Translations under genes and position numbers: made by a program
In this document: in pieces, positions 50,816 through 59,636 of the stretch
How the letters are laid out: each line of letters begins with the position of its first letter
Position numbering within the stretch: position 1 is the first letter of the stretch
Notes under the pieces: model-generated
Databases searched by the model: none
What the model saw: the letters and a program-made list of their open reading frames with translations, nothing else
What the model was told of the DNA's origin: nothing
From: Dyadobacter jiangsuensis
Lineage (GTDB): Bacteria > Bacteroidota > Bacteroidia > Cytophagales > Spirosomataceae
Length of the DNA: 64,000 nt
Assembly: GCF_003014695.1 (NCBI RefSeq)
Contig: NZ_PYAS01000017.1
Coordinates: 124,001-188,000, forward strand
Direction of reading: 5' to 3'

Positions 50816-52486
50816 TTAATATCCGGCATTCTGGGTGATATTCGGGTTCACACGCCGCTCTACGGCCGGGATCGGCCAGAGGTACTGCCGCGATTTGTCG
50901 AAACTGCGCTGGGACAGCACTTTTACATCCGTGCCAAAGCCCGAGTAGTCGGCCAGGCCGTCGTCATCGAGCGGGCTAACGCCCGGGAAAGGCCATTTGG
51001 CACGATTCTGCGCCGCCGGGTCTGGCAAGCCTACTACCGGCGTCGATAATGCCTTTTCGGCCAGCTTCCAGCGAATCAGGTCCATGTACCGCAACCCTTC
51101 ACGCGGGAACTCGACACGACGCTCACGGCGCAGCACTTTGCGCAATACAACGGCATTAGTGCTGGTAATCGCGGGATAGGCCGTGGTTTGTTCCACACTT
51201 ACACCATAAGCCCTTGCCCTGATCAGGTTAACAGCGTTCAAAACACTTTCATCGATCTCTCCTAGCTCTATTTTGGCCTCTGCATACGTGAGAAGCATTT
51301 CGGCATACCGGATCACGATGGCGTCGTTGTCTTCTACGAGCCGGTCCGGCCACGTCTGGTCGATGCCTTTCTTCCAAAGGAGCCCCGTGAAGCTGGCAAA
51401 TGCAGCTACGGCACGGGTGTCTTTGTTGGGAACCCGGCGATTTTCTTTGGAGCTGAACACTGTTAGGGAATCCGGGTGCGGCATGTAGTTATAACCGAGC
51501 CACTGGGTGTTGAACTCCACAATGGTCGCCGTCAGCCGGGGGTCGCGGTTTTTGAAGGGCGCCTTCGGATCGTATAATGCCGACTCGTCGATCGGCTTCC
51601 CGTCCGTGCACTCGTAAGCGTCCATCATGTCACGCGTGGGCAGCTGCGCACCGAATCCGCCTGCATTACGCGAGATATTGTCCTGGACATACCCCGCACC
51701 ATTGAAAACCTGCTGTTTTTCGTCACGCGGTACGCTGATGATCAGCTCTTTGCTGGTTTCCCCTGCTTTTAAAAAGAGCTGTGAGTAGCTGCTGTGCAAT
51801 GCGTAAACGCCCAGGTCTATCACCGCCTTCGAAGCATCACGGGCGAGCTGCCATTTGCCGGCATACAAGGCCGTGCGTGCCTTGATCGCCAGCGCGGCGC
51901 CTTTTGTCAACCTCTTGGTTTCGGCGGCTCCGTAGGAAACAGGCAGGTTAGCGATGGCGAAGTCGAGCTCGTCGAACACGAATTGCAGGATTTCGGCCTG
52001 GTTCTTACGGGCAATGCCGTAAGACTCTTCCAGCGTAACCGGTTCGGTCAGCAGCGGTACGTCGCCGAAATGCGTGATCAAGCGGGAATACTGGTAGGCA
52101 CGGATCAAACGCATTTCTGCTTCGAGGCGGAGCATCACGGCCACCGGCGTATTGGCAGCGGCGCGCTCCTTGTTGGCAATAAACGAATTGACGCGGGCAA
52201 TGGCTTTGTAGGAGTTGAGCCAGAACGTCTGCACGCCTGCGTCGTCGGCATTCATCGTGCCGCCGATCACCGCATTGGTCAGCTGCCCGCGGTGCCATTC
52301 GTTGTCGCTGAACAGCTCGTTATCGTTGCCCCAGAATGCGAGGCGGTACAGGTCGTTCACGGCGAGTTCCAGCTCGGTCTGGTTCGAATAAAATGTGCCC
52401 GTGGAAGCTTCCGAAAGCGGATTGAGGTCCAGTGTATGGCAACTCGTCGCCCCGGCGAGGAGCATCAGGAATAGGGTCTTTTTCAT
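50816..52486 (-). CDS. SusD/RagB-like outer-membrane lipoprotein
   Basis: Surface ligand-binding lipoprotein, 556 residues. The signal peptide ends in the lipobox-like GATSC with Cys16, followed by the usual SusD start LDLNPLSE. Helical repeats include AEMRLIRAYQYSRLITHFGDVPL, and the C-terminal hallmark RRERRVEFPREGLRYMDLIRWK is intact. It follows its SusC by 23 bases and precedes the large exported protein. The nutrient is not determined. Confidence 0.94.
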   Translation of the reverse strand: MKKTLFLMLLAGATSCHTLDLNPLSEASTGTFYSNQTELELAVNDLYRLAFWGNDNELFSDNEWHRGQLTNAVIGGTMNADDAGVQTFWLNSYKAIARVNSFIANKERAAANTPVAVMLRLEAEMRLIRAYQYSRLITHFGDVPLLTEPVTLEESYGIARKNQAEILQFVFDELDFAIANLPVSYGAAETKRLTKGAALAIKARTALYAGKWQLARDASKAVIDLGVYALHSSYSQLFLKAGETSKELIISVPRDEKQQVFNGAGYVQDNISRNAGGFGAQLPTRDMMDAYECTDGKPIDESALYDPKAPFKNRDPRLTATIVEFNTQWLGYNYMPHPDSLTVFSSKENRRVPNKDTRAVAAFASFTGLLWKKGIDQTWPDRLVEDNDAIVIRYAEMLLTYAEAKIELGEIDESVLNAVNLIRARAYGVSVEQTTAYPAITSTNAVVLRKVLRRERRVEFPREGLRYMDLIRWKLAEKALSTPVVGLPDPAAQNRAKWPFPGVSPLDDDGLADYSGFGTDVKVLSQRSFDKSRQYLWPIPAVERRVNPNITQNAGY

Positions 52487-52509
52487 GTGTTATCAATCAA
52501 ATAGGGTTA

Positions 52510-55500
52510 CTAAAACCGGATGGTGGCACCAGCCATGAAAGTGGCAACGATCGGGTAAGAGTAGCTGCCCGATTCCGGATCAAGGTATTTGGGGAATTTG
52601 CTGAGCGAGAATACGTCGTTGGCCGAAAGGTAAAGCCGCAGCGATTGCACGCCGGTCTTTTTCAGCACGTCCTGTTTCAGCGTGTAGCCCATGGTAATGT
52701 TTTTCAGGCGGAAATAGGCACCGCTCAACAGCCAGTAGTCGGAAAGCGCATAATTGGCCGCATTGGACGTTCTCGACAGCCTTGGGTAAGTCGCTTTCAG
52801 GTTCTGATCGGGCGTATTATTATTGCTCCAAAACTTGCCCACCATTTCGGCCGGCATATTACCAAATGCCTCTGCGAATGGTTGCGTAACCTCGGAGCTC
52901 AGCCTCGACAGCTTTTTGGCAACACCTTGGAATGTCAGTCCCACATCAAAACCCTCGTAATCCGCTCTCAGATTGCCCCCGTACAGGTAGCGCGGCAACG
53001 CGCCACCGAGGAGCACCTTATCGTCGGTCGTGATCTTGCCGTCCTGGTTCACGTCCACGTAACGCACATCCCCCGGTTTAGTAGTCACATTCAGCACGGG
53101 CGCTCCTTTGATTTCATCCACCGTTTGGAACAACCCATTTGAAATATACCCGAACCACTCGTTGTACTGGCTCCCGTTGCGGACGATCTGATCTCCGCGG
53201 AACTCGGTACCTTTCAAATCTCCTACGGTCGACTTCGCATCCGACAAGTTTGCCGACACGGAGTAATTGAGCTTGTTAATGCGGTCGCGCCAGCCCAATT
53301 CGAGCTCCCAGCCTCTTACATTCAGCGTTCCGGCATTCTGGTTGGGTTTGTCATAACCCATGTAAAGCGGGATATCGAGCGGCAGGAGGATATTGGTCGT
53401 TGTCTTTTTGTAATAATCGGCTGCCAATGTGAGGCGATCGTTGAGGAACGCGGCATCCAGGCCGATATCCGCTGTCCGGCTGGTTTCCCAGCTGATATTT
53501 TCAACCGCATATACCTGCTGCGCGCCGCCGGTGAGCGGCACTACACCGCCGTTTTGGTAAAACAACGCAGTAGAAAAGTCGATTGTGGCCATGTAGGGGT
53601 AGTAGGCCGGGTTACCATCCTTGTCGAGCAGGCGTTCGTTACCGGCTTCACCCCACGAGCCGCGGAGTTTCAGAAACGACAACCAGCGCGTGCTTTTGAG
53701 AAACTGCTCTTCCGAAACCGTCCAGCCGGCGGATACCGACGGATAAACGGCCTTTCGATATTGCGATGCAAACCGAGATGAAAGATCCGAACGGAGGTTT
53801 CCCTGGACGAAGTATTTGCTTTTGAAATTGTACTGTAACCGGCCGAAGAATGAATGAAGGCCCGATTCGTTCGCGCTGCCGCTGTTGTCGCGCAGCTCCG
53901 TAGAACCCGAGTTGAGGTACGGAAAGCCCGTCAATGCAAACCCGCTGCGCGATGCCCCCATCGATTCGAGCGAGCGGTAGTTTTCCTCAAAACCCGCCAA
54001 AATATCAATCGAATGCGCATTATTGAACTCCCTCGCATAGTTTGCCAGCACCTGACCGTTGATCGTCACACTTTCCGACCGGCCCTCGCTCAACACCGTC
54101 CGCGCCTGGTTCATTACCGTGCCCATTGTACCGTCCGGGTTAGTGAAGCGGATCTGCCTGGAAAAATATTTGGTTTTATCAAAATCAAATACGGGCGCTA
54201 CCAATGCGGTCAAGGTGAGGCCATTCACCGGCTTGTAGTTGAACTGCATCCGCCCACCGAGCTGGTTGCTTAATTGTCTGGTAAAGCCGCCTTCCCGGAG
54301 CTGCGCCAGCGGATTCCGGCCGTCCTTGCCTACCGCCAGCTTGCCATTCTGATACACATCATCGTAAATAGGTGGCATAACGCGGGCTTCGTAAATCGGA
54401 TTATACCCGCCGGAAAGCTCGTTACCGTTGCCCTTGTTGGTGGTTCTTTTGTAAAAAACATCCAGGTTCACGCTGATTTTGTCGTTCACCTGCATATCGT
54501 TATTTACCCTGAACAGGTAACGGTCGTACGAACGGTTATCATAGAACGCACCGGAGCTTGCATAGCCCAGTGACGCTTTTGTTTTGATTTTGCCCGTTCC
54601 CATGGTGAAAACGAGGTCGTGGCGCTGGCGAGGTGCGCTCTTGCGCGTGAGAATGGCCTTTTGCCAGTCCGTATTCGGAAAGCGGTCGGGGTTTACACGG
54701 TTGCTGTCGGGATAGGAAGCCACATAAGCATCGGCAAACGGCCCAGCCGTCGCCCCGTCGTTGACGGCCTGTTCATTGAAATACCGCATGTAATCCTGCA
54801 CACCCACATATTCGGGCGTGGCCGTTGCGCGCTGCACGCCGTACTCGTAGGTATATTCGAGGCTCCCCTGCCCGCTTTTGGCCCGCTTCGTAGTGACCAG
54901 AATCACCCCGGCAGCCCCACGCGAGCCGTAGATTGCTGCCGACGCCGCGTCTTTCAGCACCGTGATATTCTCGACGTCGCCGGGATTCACATTGTCAATG
55001 CTTGCCACGGGCACCCCGTCCACAATCACCAGCGGACTGTTGGTACCGATCGTGGTGATACCCCGGATAAGGATGCTGGAACCCGAGCCCGGCGCGCCGC
55101 TGCTGCGCGTCACCGAAACACCCGCTACGCTCCCTTGCAAGGCGTCGGACACTTGTAATGTCTGCCGCCCGCCCACGTCGCGCGCTCCGATCGACGAAAT
55201 GGCACCGGTAAGGTCTTTCTTCTTCTGGGTGCCATAACCCACCACCACGACTTCGGATAATGCATTATCACTTTGTTTGAGGGTAACATTCAGTTTTGTC
55301 TGGGTGCCGGGCGTGATGTCCTGGCTTTGGTAACCGACAAATGAAAAGGTAAGGGTGACGGCCTCGCCATCGGGTAATGCAAGCGTATAGTCACCATTGG
55401 TATCCGTAACCGTTCCGCGCTGGGTGCCTTTAATCACAATGCTCACACCAGGCAGGTCTTTTGCGCCCTCGTCTGTTACTTTGCCTGTAAGCTGCCGTAC

Positions 55501-55566
55501 TTGCGCCAGCAGCGGTCCCATCGAGGCAAACAACAAGGCGCAGCCAAGTAGAATTTTTTGTCGCAT
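52510..55566 (-). CDS. SusC/RagA TonB-dependent transporter
   Basis: Outer-membrane transporter of 1018 residues from the ATG at 55566 (a TTG opens the frame four codons earlier). The signal ends PLLAQ. A carboxypeptidase-like sandwich (LTGKVTDEGAKDLPGVSI) follows, then the TonB-box region SEVVVVGYGTQKKKDLTGA, plug (GDVENITVLKDAASAAIYG) and barrel. There is no STN domain, so it is not expected to signal through FecR; control may instead come from the adjacent divergent membrane-anchored protein. It forms an operon with SusD and the large exported protein. Confidence 0.95.
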   Translation of the reverse strand: MRQKILLGCALLFASMGPLLAQVRQLTGKVTDEGAKDLPGVSIVIKGTQRGTVTDTNGDYTLALPDGEAVTLTFSFVGYQSQDITPGTQTKLNVTLKQSDNALSEVVVVGYGTQKKKDLTGAISSIGARDVGGRQTLQVSDALQGSVAGVSVTRSSGAPGSGSSILIRGITTIGTNSPLVIVDGVPVASIDNVNPGDVENITVLKDAASAAIYGSRGAAGVILVTTKRAKSGQGSLEYTYEYGVQRATATPEYVGVQDYMRYFNEQAVNDGATAGPFADAYVASYPDSNRVNPDRFPNTDWQKAILTRKSAPRQRHDLVFTMGTGKIKTKASLGYASSGAFYDNRSYDRYLFRVNNDMQVNDKISVNLDVFYKRTTNKGNGNELSGGYNPIYEARVMPPIYDDVYQNGKLAVGKDGRNPLAQLREGGFTRQLSNQLGGRMQFNYKPVNGLTLTALVAPVFDFDKTKYFSRQIRFTNPDGTMGTVMNQARTVLSEGRSESVTINGQVLANYAREFNNAHSIDILAGFEENYRSLESMGASRSGFALTGFPYLNSGSTELRDNSGSANESGLHSFFGRLQYNFKSKYFVQGNLRSDLSSRFASQYRKAVYPSVSAGWTVSEEQFLKSTRWLSFLKLRGSWGEAGNERLLDKDGNPAYYPYMATIDFSTALFYQNGGVVPLTGGAQQVYAVENISWETSRTADIGLDAAFLNDRLTLAADYYKKTTTNILLPLDIPLYMGYDKPNQNAGTLNVRGWELELGWRDRINKLNYSVSANLSDAKSTVGDLKGTEFRGDQIVRNGSQYNEWFGYISNGLFQTVDEIKGAPVLNVTTKPGDVRYVDVNQDGKITTDDKVLLGGALPRYLYGGNLRADYEGFDVGLTFQGVAKKLSRLSSEVTQPFAEAFGNMPAEMVGKFWSNNNTPDQNLKATYPRLSRTSNAANYALSDYWLLSGAYFRLKNITMGYTLKQDVLKKTGVQSLRLYLSANDVFSLSKFPKYLDPESGSYSYPIVATFMAGATIRF

Positions 55567-55638
55567 AATTTTTTCCAATATTTAGGGTTTCAAGCTATCC
55601 CGGGCCCTGGGATCACCTACATCAAAAATTTGAGTGAG

Positions 55639-55646
55639 CAAATATA
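55639..55646 (-). promoter_or_regulatory. Likely -7 element for the SusC/SusD operon
   Basis: Read leftward this is TATATTTG, an exact TAnnTTTG match, 73 bases before the SusC ATG. A TTG lies 23 bases further upstream, slightly more than the usual spacing. Confidence 0.45.
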
Positions 55647-55741
55647 AAATTGGACAATACGAGGATTTTCAAATGCGCTTAGCCAGTTCGCTATCCAAAA
55701 TTATGGACAACCTAAAAAGCTGACATACAGAAGTTTATTGT

Positions 55742-57085
55742 ATGAGTATTATGGAGAATGGACAAGACAAAGCGAGCGCTTTAGACCTCCTCGATCACTG
55801 TTGTCAACTCGTTGCGGATACCTACGGCAAGCCGGACAGTTCGGAGTGGACGAACAGCGATTTCATCAGGCTTTGCAGCATCCTTTATAAAAAAACGCAT
55901 GTGCAGATCAGCCCGAACACCCTGAAAAGGATTTTCGGGAAAATAAAAACGGACGCCCGCTATTACCCTCAGAAAGCCACACGTGACGCGCTGGCGCAAT
56001 ATGTGGGTTTTGCCGATTGGGATAAATTCACCCTTGCGCAGTCGCGGCAGGCCGCTGCACCGCTACCTTACCGGGCCGAGGCTCAGCCGGCGCCTCCCCG
56101 GCCTGTGGACGCTCCATTGCAGCAGTCCCCCATTCGTAAATCATGGGCACGACGACTGATTATGACCGCATTTGCACTGATCATCGTCGCCGTTGCGGCC
56201 TGGCGGGGATTTCTTTTGTGGCAAAATAAGAAACCAGAGGTAACCCTGTTTTGTAAAAACCCGGAAGGAGATAACCCGCATTCAGCGGTTTTTGTCGTGC
56301 GGAATTTTAAGGACGTAGCCGAGCTCGCCGACGATTATACCATCGAGTTTGGGGATGGTGAAAAAACACGTTTGAATGGCAAGGACAGCGTTTATTCCAA
56401 CTATTATGAGGTGCCGGGGCATTATCTGGCTATATTGAAAAAGGCCGGCGTACCCCTGGACACTGTGCCCGTTTTCCTGCACACCAACGGCTGGACCGCC
56501 ACTGCGAACATGATGTACGATACCACGCGGGTGTACCCGATCGAAGCACCAGGCCTTTTCGCCGATGGTTATAACAGCATCAGCGCCGCGCAGATAGCCC
56601 GCGCCGGCGTTGATACCAACCGGACATTCTTTGTGGATTTCATCAATACCCACCACACCGGCATCGACGGCGACAATTTCGAACTCCTGATCGACGTCAA
56701 AGCCTCACCGCCGCGACCGGGCGTGCGCTGCTCGCAGGTGCGCGTGACGGTGTTCGGGGATTCGTCCAATCACATGGTCGACATGATGAAGCCCGGCTGT
56801 GCGCATTGGAGTAAATTACAATTTTCGGAACTACACAAAGACGGCCGCTCCGAAGGCCCCAACTTCCTCGGCGCCGACCTCACCACCGGCGGAACCGTTT
56901 CCATGAAGGTCGTGAACCGCCGGGCGACATTGCTGATCAACGGCAGGGAGCTTTACCGAAACACTTACAAAAAACCGCTGCGGCACATCTACGGGCTGGA
57001 TATCATGTTCGCGGGTGTCGGAACGATTCGGTCGGTCCGGTTGAAGGATTTGAAAACGGGCAAGCAGTTCGCGGGGAATTTTTAG
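55742..57085 (+). CDS. Membrane-anchored protein with possible N-terminal DNA-binding domain
   Basis: A 447-residue single-pass membrane protein. The first 100 residues form a compact helical domain (ISPNTLKRIFGKIK, ATRDALAQYVGFADWDKF) that I read as a possible helix-turn-helix. A Pro/Ala-rich linker leads to one membrane segment (about 139-159). Outside there is a PKD-like domain (about 168-233; YTIEFGDGE and YYEVPGHYLA) and a C-terminal jelly-roll (about 290-447) ending GLDIMFAGVGTIRSVRLKDL. It could be a one-component surface sensor. It is divergent from the STN-less SusC/SusD operon across 175 bases, a location that fits a regulator. Confidence 0.65.
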   Translation: MSIMENGQDKASALDLLDHCCQLVADTYGKPDSSEWTNSDFIRLCSILYKKTHVQISPNTLKRIFGKIKTDARYYPQKATRDALAQYVGFADWDKFTLAQSRQAAAPLPYRAEAQPAPPRPVDAPLQQSPIRKSWARRLIMTAFALIIVAVAAWRGFLLWQNKKPEVTLFCKNPEGDNPHSAVFVVRNFKDVAELADDYTIEFGDGEKTRLNGKDSVYSNYYEVPGHYLAILKKAGVPLDTVPVFLHTNGWTATANMMYDTTRVYPIEAPGLFADGYNSISAAQIARAGVDTNRTFFVDFINTHHTGIDGDNFELLIDVKASPPRPGVRCSQVRVTVFGDSSNHMVDMMKPGCAHWSKLQFSELHKDGRSEGPNFLGADLTTGGTVSMKVVNRRATLLINGRELYRNTYKKPLRHIYGLDIMFAGVGTIRSVRLKDLKTGKQFAGNF

Positions 57086-57093
57086 CGATGCCG

Positions 57094-57969
57094 TCAGGAG
57101 GGCAATTCCGCTGCTTCCTTTTTCTCTGCTGCTTTCCTCCTTCTTCTCCACCAATTAAGCCCTGCTATCACGCCGATAGCCAGCAATGCGAACGGCCAGA
57201 CGGCCACCAGCACCACGGTAAATGCACGGATATTCCCCACACCTTGCCTGAATGCATCGGCCAGCTCCGTGAGGAATGGATTGGATGTGTCGATCGGTTT
57301 GTAGAAAACAATATGCAGCGTGGAATATTGAATATCACCCTTCAACTGCCGGAACTGCGCCTCCGTGGCCTCGATGTCCGTCCGGATCTCACCCAGCTCC
57401 CTTTCAATTTCCAGAATGTCTTTCACCGTATTGGCCTTCGTAAGCAAAGCACGGTAGCGGTTTTCGATATCCTTCTTCGTTTTTAACCTCGATTCGGTAT
57501 CGACGTAGGTGGCCGTTACATCCTCATTGGAAATAGATTTTTCGCGAAAGTTGGTTATTCCTTTTGTTGCTGAATTCAAAAAAGTATCGAAGCGGGCGGC
57601 AGGTACATGCACCACAATCGTGTAGCTGACGGCTTGCCCGCTGCGATTTTCTTCGTCCCGGCTTACATAAGCCTTATTGGCCCGCACAGATTCCATAATC
57701 GTCTTACGGGTCGCTTCTGCGTCTTCCGTTTCAAATTCAATGCGGCCGGTTTTGATGAATTTCTTTTCGGTAACAATTCCGCTTGCAGCTCCCGACATTT
57801 CCCCATCCTCCCTCACAGGCATTGCGTCAACTGCTCCAATCGTTTTGTTTTGATCCTGAGGTGGCGGCGGAACCCTCATCAAACTGACTTCTGAACTGTC
57901 CTCTTGTTTTGGCCCGCTGCATCCTGCGAGCACCAACCACATGATCGAAATTGAAAAAAGTCGTTTCAT
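57094..57969 (-). CDS. DUF4349-type membrane lipoprotein
   Basis: A 291-residue protein started at the ATG 57969 (an ATG four codons earlier is also in frame). The signal has the lipobox LVLAGC. The central part (FIKTGRIEFETEDAEAT, VSRDEENRSGQAVSYTIVVHVPAARFDTFL) followed by a heptad-rich coiled coil (LEIERELGEIRTDIEATEAQFRQLKGD) matches the DUF4349 pattern. A C-terminal membrane helix (about 252-275) ends in a basic RRRRKAAEKK tail. Function unknown; the lipid anchor plus C-terminal helix suggests an envelope scaffold. It converges with the gene at 55742. Confidence 0.82.
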   Translation of the reverse strand: MKRLFSISIMWLVLAGCSGPKQEDSSEVSLMRVPPPPQDQNKTIGAVDAMPVREDGEMSGAASGIVTEKKFIKTGRIEFETEDAEATRKTIMESVRANKAYVSRDEENRSGQAVSYTIVVHVPAARFDTFLNSATKGITNFREKSISNEDVTATYVDTESRLKTKKDIENRYRALLTKANTVKDILEIERELGEIRTDIEATEAQFRQLKGDIQYSTLHIVFYKPIDTSNPFLTELADAFRQGVGNIRAFTVVLVAVWPFALLAIGVIAGLNWWRRRRKAAEKKEAAELPS

Positions 57970-57999
57970 GGTTATTTTCATATTTAATTTTCTTGAATA

Positions 58000-58007
58000 T
58001 ATATTTG
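58000..58007 (+). promoter_or_regulatory. -7-like element before the 45-residue ORF
   Basis: TATATTTG matches TAnnTTTG exactly and lies 40 bases before the ATG at 58048. No clear -33 TTG is at the usual distance. Confidence 0.3.
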
Positions 58008-58047
58008 TAACTGATCAAATGCAATAAGGCTTGTATAAATATTCCCT

Positions 58048-58185
58048 ATGAAAAAAGACTACGACCAAACCAATGAGCGACCGGTGCGCGGCGATGAAGG
58101 AAAGATCGTCGCTACCAGCCTGATTCTCTTCATTGTATCCACAATTCTTCGCAACCTGGGCCCCGACGGGATCTCGTGTTTATAA
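58048..58185 (+). CDS. Possible small membrane protein (45 residues)
   Basis: ATG at 58048 opens a 45-residue frame: a charged start (KKDYDQTNERPVRGDEGK) then a hydrophobic helix (IVATSLILFIVSTIL) and a short polar tail. A -7-like promoter lies just upstream. No other reading of this segment is better. It may be a bona fide small membrane protein, but without homologues it stays tentative. Confidence 0.4.
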   Translation: MKKDYDQTNERPVRGDEGKIVATSLILFIVSTILRNLGPDGISCL

Positions 58186-58221
58186 CCGCGCTGCGACCGG
58201 GCGAACATTCCGATTATTCAT

Positions 58222-58229
58222 TATCTTTG
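58222..58229 (+). promoter_or_regulatory. -7-like element upstream of rsgA
   Basis: TATCTTTG matches TAnnTTTG and lies about 180 bases before the rsgA ATG at 58411. The rest of 58186-58410 holds no convincing gene. Confidence 0.35.
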
Positions 58230-58410
58230 CACCCAATATGTCAAGGTCTGAAACTACATATCGCCCATCTGCTGACATTGCAGCCTGACGCCGGTCCTCT
58301 GAATTAATATCCTTTCGGGACCCGCGATCACCCCTGCTTTGATCTAAATTTTCTCCCATGCTATGCGCGCGGACAGGCGATGTGCTGCCCATAGCTCAGA
58401 CTTTACAACC

Positions 58411-59475
58411 ATGACATCTCTAACTCAATACGGGTGGAATACCCATTTTGAACAACATTTCCATACTTTTCAGGCACAAGGGCTCGAAGCTGGCCGGGTT
58501 ACAGCCATCGAAGGCTTTCGCCATCAACTCGTAACCGCCCACGGCACGGCCGACGCCATGCTTTCGGGTGCGCTCATGAACAGCGCCGATAACTGGGATT
58601 TACCCAAAGTGGGCGACTGGGTCGCATTCAAGGCCTATGACAATGAAGGCATTATCATTTCGGTATTACCGAGGCTCAACGAACTAAGCCGCAAACTACC
58701 GGGCCGTACCACGGAGAAACAGGTGATTGCGACCAATATCGACACTGCATTCATCGTGCAGGGCCTCGACCGCGATTTCAACCCCATGCGTTTGCAGCGC
58801 TACATCGTGCAGATCATGCAATGCAACATCCGTCCGGTGGTGCTCCTCAACAAACAGGACCTCGTGGCCGACCCGGAAAGTTACCGGCGGGAGGTGATCG
58901 CGCTGGGGTACGATTGCCCGGTGCTGTTGCTGAGCGCGACGGGCCAGGAAGGCATTTCACAATGGGCCGCCCAACACCTGCTGCCCGGCAACACGTATGT
59001 GCTCATCGGTTCGTCGGGCGTCGGGAAAAGCACGCTGGTGAATGCATTGCTGGGTTACCATTTGCAGGAAGAGGGTGCTGTGAGCAGTTTCAATCACAAA
59101 GGCAGGCACACGACGGTTTCGAGAAACCTGGTAATGCTGCCGTCCGGGGCCATGCTGATCGACTCTCCGGGAATGCGGGAATTCGGCGTTACGCTCGAAG
59201 CCGATGACCAGGGAATGCATTATCATCCATTGCTGGCGGCACTTTCGGCCGGGTGCCGGTTCCACGACTGCACGCACCAGCACGAGCCCGGATGTGCGGT
59301 CGTTGCGGCTGTACGAGAGGGCGGGCTCCCACGCGAGGTTTACGAAAGTTATCTGAAAATCAGCCGGGAACAGGCGCATTACCAGACCGATTCCGTCGAA
59401 CGCAAGCGGGTTGAGCGGCAGTTTGGAAAGATGGCGAAGCAGGTGGTGCAATACCGGAAACAGCGGAAATATTAG
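58411..59475 (+). CDS. rsgA: Ribosome small subunit-dependent GTPase A
   Basis: Circularly permuted GTPase that acts late in 30S ribosome assembly, 354 residues from the ATG at 58411, which matches the family N-terminus; the frame opens earlier. An OB-fold (about 15-85) precedes the permuted G domain with NKQDL (G4, near 148), the Walker A GSSGVGKST (near 200), a switch containing SFNHKGRHTT, and DSPGMREF (G3). The C-terminal zinc knuckle CRFHDCTHQHEPGC begins near 282. All catalytic and metal residues are intact. It is apparently monocistronic. Confidence 0.95.
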   Translation: MTSLTQYGWNTHFEQHFHTFQAQGLEAGRVTAIEGFRHQLVTAHGTADAMLSGALMNSADNWDLPKVGDWVAFKAYDNEGIIISVLPRLNELSRKLPGRTTEKQVIATNIDTAFIVQGLDRDFNPMRLQRYIVQIMQCNIRPVVLLNKQDLVADPESYRREVIALGYDCPVLLLSATGQEGISQWAAQHLLPGNTYVLIGSSGVGKSTLVNALLGYHLQEEGAVSSFNHKGRHTTVSRNLVMLPSGAMLIDSPGMREFGVTLEADDQGMHYHPLLAALSAGCRFHDCTHQHEPGCAVVAAVREGGLPREVYESYLKISREQAHYQTDSVERKRVERQFGKMAKQVVQYRKQRKY

Positions 59476-59531
59476 TGCAAAAAGAAAAAGAGGAACTCGC
59501 CGCCCCTCTCTTTACTCAAACTACAATGAAA

Positions 59532-59627
59532 TCATGTCCGAAGACCGGACGCTATTAAAAGCGTCCGGAACTCCGTTCTCTAATCGTTTTGATAGCACCA
59601 CCGAGTAAACGGTAGCTTCGGACATGA
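59532..59627. other. Nested inverted-repeat element (possible structured RNA)
   Basis: A perfect 12-bp outer stem (59532-59543 with 59616-59627) encloses a perfect 9-bp hairpin (59545-59553 with 59560-59568, 6-base loop), then two weaker stems (around 59580-59594, and ACCG...CGGT at 59600-59613). The fold is a multi-way junction of 96 bases in the 161-base gap between convergent rsgA and SusD genes. No T-run follows, so it is not an ordinary terminator. Confidence 0.6.
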
Positions 59628-59636
59628 ACCATTGGT

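Noticed and set aside
59485..59513. Possible rsgA terminator (AAAAGAGG...CCTCTCTTT)
   Set aside because: The arms pair only with a bulge and no proper T-run follows; left uncalled.
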